Assembly: GCF_031455295.1 (NCBI RefSeq)
Contig: NZ_JAVDSL010000002.1
Location: forward strand, 62,001-126,000
DNA length: 64,000 nt
Reading direction: 5' to 3'
Source of the DNA: Leifsonia sp. 1010
GTDB taxonomy: Bacteria > Actinomycetota > Actinomycetes > Actinomycetales > Microbacteriaceae
The notes under the pieces were generated by a model. It was given only the letters and a program-made list of their open reading frames with translations, made no database searches and was not told where the DNA came from. A program made the translations under genes and the position numbers. Numbering within the stretch: the first letter of the stretch is position 1; every line of letters starts with the position of its first letter. Positions 60,832 to 64,000 of the stretch are shown piece by piece.

Positions 60832-61953
60832 TCACTCCGTCTTCGACGCGACCTGACGCAGTTCCAGGAGCGGGCAGCTGAACGGGTCCTTGTCTCCGAG
60901 GCCGACCTGGTTGATGTGGCGCGTGACGATCGCGTACGACTGCAGGAGACCCGTCTCGGTGTAGCGGGTGCCGTTCGCGTCGCAGAAGGCGCGGATCATC
61001 GGTGCGGCCCGACGCAGGTGCGGGCGCGGCATCGACGGGAAGAGGTGGTGCTCGATCTGGTAGTTGAGGCCGCCCATCAGGAAGTCGATGGTGCGTCCGC
61101 CGCGGATGTTGCGGCTCATCAGCACCTGCCGGCGGAGGAAGTCGAGCTTCATGTCGTGCGGCACCAGCGGCATCCCCTTATGGTTCGGCGCGAACGACAT
61201 GCCCATGTAGAAGCCGAACAGTCCCAGCTGGACGCCGAGGAACGCGGCCGCCTTGCCCGGCGGGAGGACCAGGAGCACGAGGGCAAGGTATCCGAGGATG
61301 CGGACCGCGAGGAACGACACCTCCACGGCCCGGCGCCGCAGCTCACCGCGCGCGAACACCCGCCGGACGCTCGACGCGTGCAGCGACAGACCCTCGAGAA
61401 GCAGGATGGGGAAGAAGAACCAGCCCTGGTGTCCGATCAGCCAACGCACCGGCCGGGAGCGTTTCGCCGCCACCTGAGCCGGGGTGAACGACATCACCGG
61501 GAGCTCGATGTCGGGATCGGCGCCCTCCTGGTTGGGATTGGCGTGGTGGCGCGTGTGCTTGTGCTGCCACCAGCCGTAGCTCATCCCGACGAACAGGTCG
61601 CCGACGATGAGGCAGATCCAGTCGTTCCAGCGCCCGGACCGGAAGATCTGGCGATGGGCGGCGTCGTGGCCGAGGAAGGCGATCTGCGTGAAGACGAACG
61701 CGAACACCACGGCGGTGGCGAGCTGCCACCAGCTGTCGCCGATGATGACGAACGCGGCGATCATCGCCGCGGTGACGACGGGGACCAGGATGAGTTTGGT
61801 CCAGTAGTAGCCGTAGCGGCGGTGCAGGAGACCGGCCTCACGGACCATCGTCGCGAGTTCGGAGTAGCCCCCGTCGCGTGCGGTCGTACGTGCGGTGGTG
61901 GTGCGTATGCCCGTGGGCTGCAGGCCCGTCGAGCGTGGAGACAGTTGCGACAT
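60832..61953 (-). CDS. Acyl-CoA / acyl-lipid fatty acid desaturase
   Basis: A 373-residue desaturase with the three histidine boxes: HDAAH, HKHTRHH and QIEHHLFP. The QxxHH third box places it in the front-end/linoleoyl-CoA-type desaturase group, as seen in actinobacterial DesA-like proteins. Four transmembrane segments flank them. The start is ATG 61953, and the first 25 residues are Thr/Arg-rich and probably cytoplasmic. It introduces a double bond into membrane fatty acids using electrons from a ferredoxin or cytochrome partner, neither of which is nearby. Confidence 0.93.
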   Translation of the reverse strand: MSQLSPRSTGLQPTGIRTTTARTTARDGGYSELATMVREAGLLHRRYGYYWTKLILVPVVTAAMIAAFVIIGDSWWQLATAVVFAFVFTQIAFLGHDAAHRQIFRSGRWNDWICLIVGDLFVGMSYGWWQHKHTRHHANPNQEGADPDIELPVMSFTPAQVAAKRSRPVRWLIGHQGWFFFPILLLEGLSLHASSVRRVFARGELRRRAVEVSFLAVRILGYLALVLLVLPPGKAAAFLGVQLGLFGFYMGMSFAPNHKGMPLVPHDMKLDFLRRQVLMSRNIRGGRTIDFLMGGLNYQIEHHLFPSMPRPHLRRAAPMIRAFCDANGTRYTETGLLQSYAIVTRHINQVGLGDKDPFSCPLLELRQVASKTE

Positions 61954-62052
61954 TGCGGGCCCCGAATCATTGCGAGTCGCGCCGGGGTCCTGGACGCTGT
62001 GACCGCGATTCTACGCCGCCCATCCCCGTTGTGGCGGTGTAGCGGCGACCTC

Positions 62053-62223
62053 TCAGGTGCGGTTGCGCTTGGCCAGCGTCGAGCGCCGCACCAGGCCGAT
62101 CACCAGGGTCGCGATCACCAGCACGATGCCGATGATCCCCAGCCACAGCAGCCCCTTGATGGCGAAGCCGACGATCGCGAGGATCAGCCAGAGCACGATG
62201 AGGACGATGACCAGGATGAGCAT
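62053..62223 (-). CDS. Tiny hydrophobic membrane protein
   Basis: A 56-residue protein with two hydrophobic segments (LILVIVLIVLWLILAIVG and LLWLGIIGIVLVIATLVIG) joined by FAIKG, ending RRSTLAKRNRT. The ATG is at 62223 and the stop at 62053-62055. It is shorter than most gene-finder cutoffs, but the hydrophobic profile and base use are convincing. GGAG lies rather far upstream (about 12 bases). Similar short hydrophobic proteins are common in actinobacteria with unknown roles. Confidence 0.72.
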   Translation of the reverse strand: MLILVIVLIVLWLILAIVGFAIKGLLWLGIIGIVLVIATLVIGLVRRSTLAKRNRT

Positions 62224-62280
62224 GCCCCGAACGTACTCCGCGGGCGGCCGGAAGTAACCCTGTTCGGGAATCGCAGATAC

Positions 62281-62949
62281 CTAGCGCGCTCCCAGAGACT
62301 CACGCTGCGCGAGGGCGAGGACCGTTGCGCGGATGACCAGGCCGGCCGTCGCACCGGACCAGACGGTCGGGTGGATGCCGTCGGCGGTCGTGCCCTCGAT
62401 CCACCTGCCGTCGGGGGCGCGGACACTCGCCCAGGGGTCGACGAACGACCAGCCGGAGCGGGCGGCGAGCTCGCGGAGGCGGGCATTGAGCGCCGATGTC
62501 TGGGCGGGTGCCGCGTTCTTCGGAGCGACGGCGGACAGGATCTTCGTGCGCACGCCGGCCTTCGCGAAGATGGCGGTGATGTTCTGCAGGGTCCAGGCGG
62601 TCGGAACGGGATGGCTCCCGTCGCCGATGTCGTTCGTGCCGGCCATGACGACGATGACATCCGCGTCGACCGGCCGGGTCCCCGCCAGCAGCTGCGCCGT
62701 GTCGTCGCCCCAGTAGCGGAAGCCGCCGGCATCCACCACGCGGCCCGTCGCCGCGCTGCGCACCCACGACCACCCGGTCGGGGTGCCGACGCGGTCCGTG
62801 AAGGCTGTGATCGAGTCCCCGATGGCCGCCATGCGAATGGGAATGGACGGCCCGGCCGCCGCGGGTGTGCAGCAGACGAGGGCCAGCAGGATGGCGACGT
62901 TGGCGAGGATCCCGCGGGCGAAGCGCTTCTGGCCGCTTCCGCGTCGCAT
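62281..62949 (-). CDS. Secreted SGNH/GDSL hydrolase
   Basis: A 222-residue SGNH esterase with an N-terminal signal sequence (about residues 1-32, NVAILLALVCCTPAAAG). Block I is AAIGDSITA (Ser46), block III AGTNDIGDG, and block V DGIHPTVW with the catalytic Asp/His pair, so the fold is complete. It follows the acyltransferase gene by four bases (same strand) and may act on acetylated envelope polymers made by it (inference). Confidence 0.9.
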   Translation of the reverse strand: MRRGSGQKRFARGILANVAILLALVCCTPAAAGPSIPIRMAAIGDSITAFTDRVGTPTGWSWVRSAATGRVVDAGGFRYWGDDTAQLLAGTRPVDADVIVVMAGTNDIGDGSHPVPTAWTLQNITAIFAKAGVRTKILSAVAPKNAAPAQTSALNARLRELAARSGWSFVDPWASVRAPDGRWIEGTTADGIHPTVWSGATAGLVIRATVLALAQRESLGAR

Positions 62950-62953
62950 CGGG

Positions 62954-64000
62954 TCAGTCGAGTCCCGCGCCGACCGTCGCCGGGCCCGTTACCCGCGGAC
63001 GCGCGACCAGGCGGTGGTGGAAGCGTCGCGCGAGCGGGCGCTCCAGAGCAAACCACGACACCGTCGCGGCGGCCACCGTGAGGGGGAGCGCCAGCAGGAG
63101 GGTGATGTTCGGGTCCGGGGCGAAGCGCACCTGGAGCAGCAGGATGATCGGGTAGTGCCACAGGTACATGCCGTAGGAGATGCGGCCCAGGTAGTCGAAC
63201 GGCGGCAGCGAGAAGATCCGGGTGAGCAGCGAGCTCTGGTGCGTCACGAGGAAGGCGATGAGCGCGCAGGTCGCGATGCCGACCGCCGGGAGACCGATCG
63301 TGTAGTACAGGTAGACCTTCTTCTCGGCGCCGGCCACGTTGAATTCGGGGACGAGCACCGCGACCGCGGCGAGGTAGACGAGCGCCGGGCCCACTGCCCA
63401 CGCGGAGACGCGGCGGAGGATGTTCCCGGCGCCCGCGTGGAACGCGACCGCCAGCAGGGCGCCCATCAGCAGCATGTCGACGCGGAAGGTGGTCGCGAAC
63501 GTCTGGTACAGGTTGCTCGGGTCGAAGACGAGGAAGCGCGAGACCACGACCGCCAGCACCAGCACGCCGATGAGGATGGTGAGGGCGCGCAGCGGCCGGC
63601 GGAAGCGCAGCGCCAGGATGACCAGCAGCGGCCAGAGGATGTAGAACTGCTCCTCGACGGAGAGCGACCAGAGCGGTCCGAACGCGCCGAGCGCTCCGCT
63701 GTTGGTGATGACGATGAGCCAGTTGGAGAAGTAGAACAGCACGCCCGGCGTGGACGACAGGGTCGCCGGGGCGAGCGTCCCGAACCGGCCGGGGAGGAAC
63801 AGTGCGATGGTGTCGACGACCAGGACGAGCAGCAGGAGCGCGGGAACCAGGCGGAGGATGCGGCGGCCCCAGAAGCGCAGCAGGTCGATGCGTCCCAGCT
63901 TCTCGTGCTCCCGGAGCAGCAGCGTCGTGATGAGGTAGCCGCTCAGGACGAAGAAGACGTCGACGCCGAATCCGCCGCCGTGCATCCACGAGACATGGGC
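62954..64000 (-). CDS. Acyltransferase 3 family membrane protein, 5' end outside the window
   Basis: The visible 348 codons begin AHVSWMHGGGFGVDVFFVLSGYLITTLLL and are the part just after the family's first helix (the usual start with LDGLR is missing), so the gene continues beyond 64000. About ten hydrophobic segments are present. The FVLSGYLI motif and the RILRLVPA region are typical of OafA/YrhL-type O-acyltransferases that acylate sugars on the cell surface. The C-terminus is a basic tail. The downstream SGNH hydrolase lies four bases away, a pairing often seen with this family. Confidence 0.9.
   Translation of the reverse strand, partial: AHVSWMHGGGFGVDVFFVLSGYLITTLLLREHEKLGRIDLLRFWGRRILRLVPALLLLVLVVDTIALFLPGRFGTLAPATLSSTPGVLFYFSNWLIVITNSGALGAFGPLWSLSVEEQFYILWPLLVILALRFRRPLRALTILIGVLVLAVVVSRFLVFDPSNLYQTFATTFRVDMLLMGALLAVAFHAGAGNILRRVSAWAVGPALVYLAAVAVLVPEFNVAGAEKKVYLYYTIGLPAVGIATCALIAFLVTHQSSLLTRIFSLPPFDYLGRISYGMYLWHYPIILLLQVRFAPDPNITLLLALPLTVAAATVSWFALERPLARRFHHRLVARPRVTGPATVGAGLD

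Noticed and set aside
1-64000. CRISPR array, prophage, insertion sequence or riboswitch
   Set aside because: No regularly spaced short repeats with unique spacers, no transposase, integrase or capsid genes, and no recognisable riboswitch core were seen on either strand.

Overview
The window is chromosomal DNA of a high-G+C actinobacterium, most likely a member of the Microbacteriaceae close to Leifsonia. The evidence is very G+C-rich coding DNA, GTG starts and ATGA/GTGA gene overlaps, a tmRNA tag ending in ADFALAA, DUF3039 and UPF0182 proteins, and a left end (metalloprotease / PDZ-Lon protease / UPF0182) that recalls M. tuberculosis Rv3195-Rv3193c. The genus is inferred, not proven. Most genes are chromosomal housekeeping or envelope genes. 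No transposase, integrase, prophage or CRISPR array was seen.

Layout: 0-6 kb holds a partial unknown gene, a DUF2342 zinc-dependent hydrolase, a secreted PDZ-Lon protease and a large UPF0182 membrane protein, followed by a strong terminator and a tandem palindromic repeat. 6.6-9.6 kb holds two ROK regulators, a free-standing GH3 C-terminal-like domain and initiator tRNA-fMet. 9.7-16.2 kb is one tightly overlapping operon: a receiver domain fused to an LmbE/PIG-L deacetylase, an ATP-grasp ligase, a PHP phosphoesterase, a one-helix microprotein, a receiver-only regulator, a PAS histidine kinase, a nitrilase-family amidohydrolase and a small unknown. It looks like a signalling-controlled small-molecule pathway and is the most novel locus here.

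16.2-29.4 kb carries a DapC-like aminotransferase, an HtrA protease and an envelope-polymer set: two family 2 glycosyltransferases around a CDP-alcohol phosphotransferase, a Wzm/Wzt-type exporter and a LicC-like nucleotidyltransferase. A second ABC exporter follows. 29.5-36.9 kb is housekeeping (pncB, murI, rph, rdgB, a CDF metal exporter, DedA, tRNA-Leu, an LLM flavin oxidoreductase) and contains a striking array of 109-bp repeats between convergent genes.

37.0-39.3 kb is a single gene of visibly lower G+C, encoding an apparent Mrr-like nuclease fused to a PIN-like nuclease. It is a candidate horizontally acquired defence gene. 39.3-47.4 kb has an MFS transporter, prfB, ftsE-ftsX, smpB and ssrA (tmRNA), so both trans-translation partners lie within 3 kb. 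47.4-54.6 kb has a DUF6325 / microprotein / arylsulfatase operon, a copper-type trio (Met/His-rich membrane protein, YcnI, CopC), an alpha/beta hydrolase and an adenosine/adenine deaminase. 54.6-64 kb has a DUF2809 protein, a quinone oxidoreductase, a NatAB-like exporter, an inositol-phosphatase-family enzyme, an AI-2E-type permease, tRNA-Lys, a fatty-acid desaturase, a tiny membrane protein, an SGNH esterase and a truncated acyltransferase.

A recurring regulatory signature is TANNNT placed 6-8 bases before the start codon in at least seven genes, which implies leaderless mRNAs. It also decides the start of pncB.
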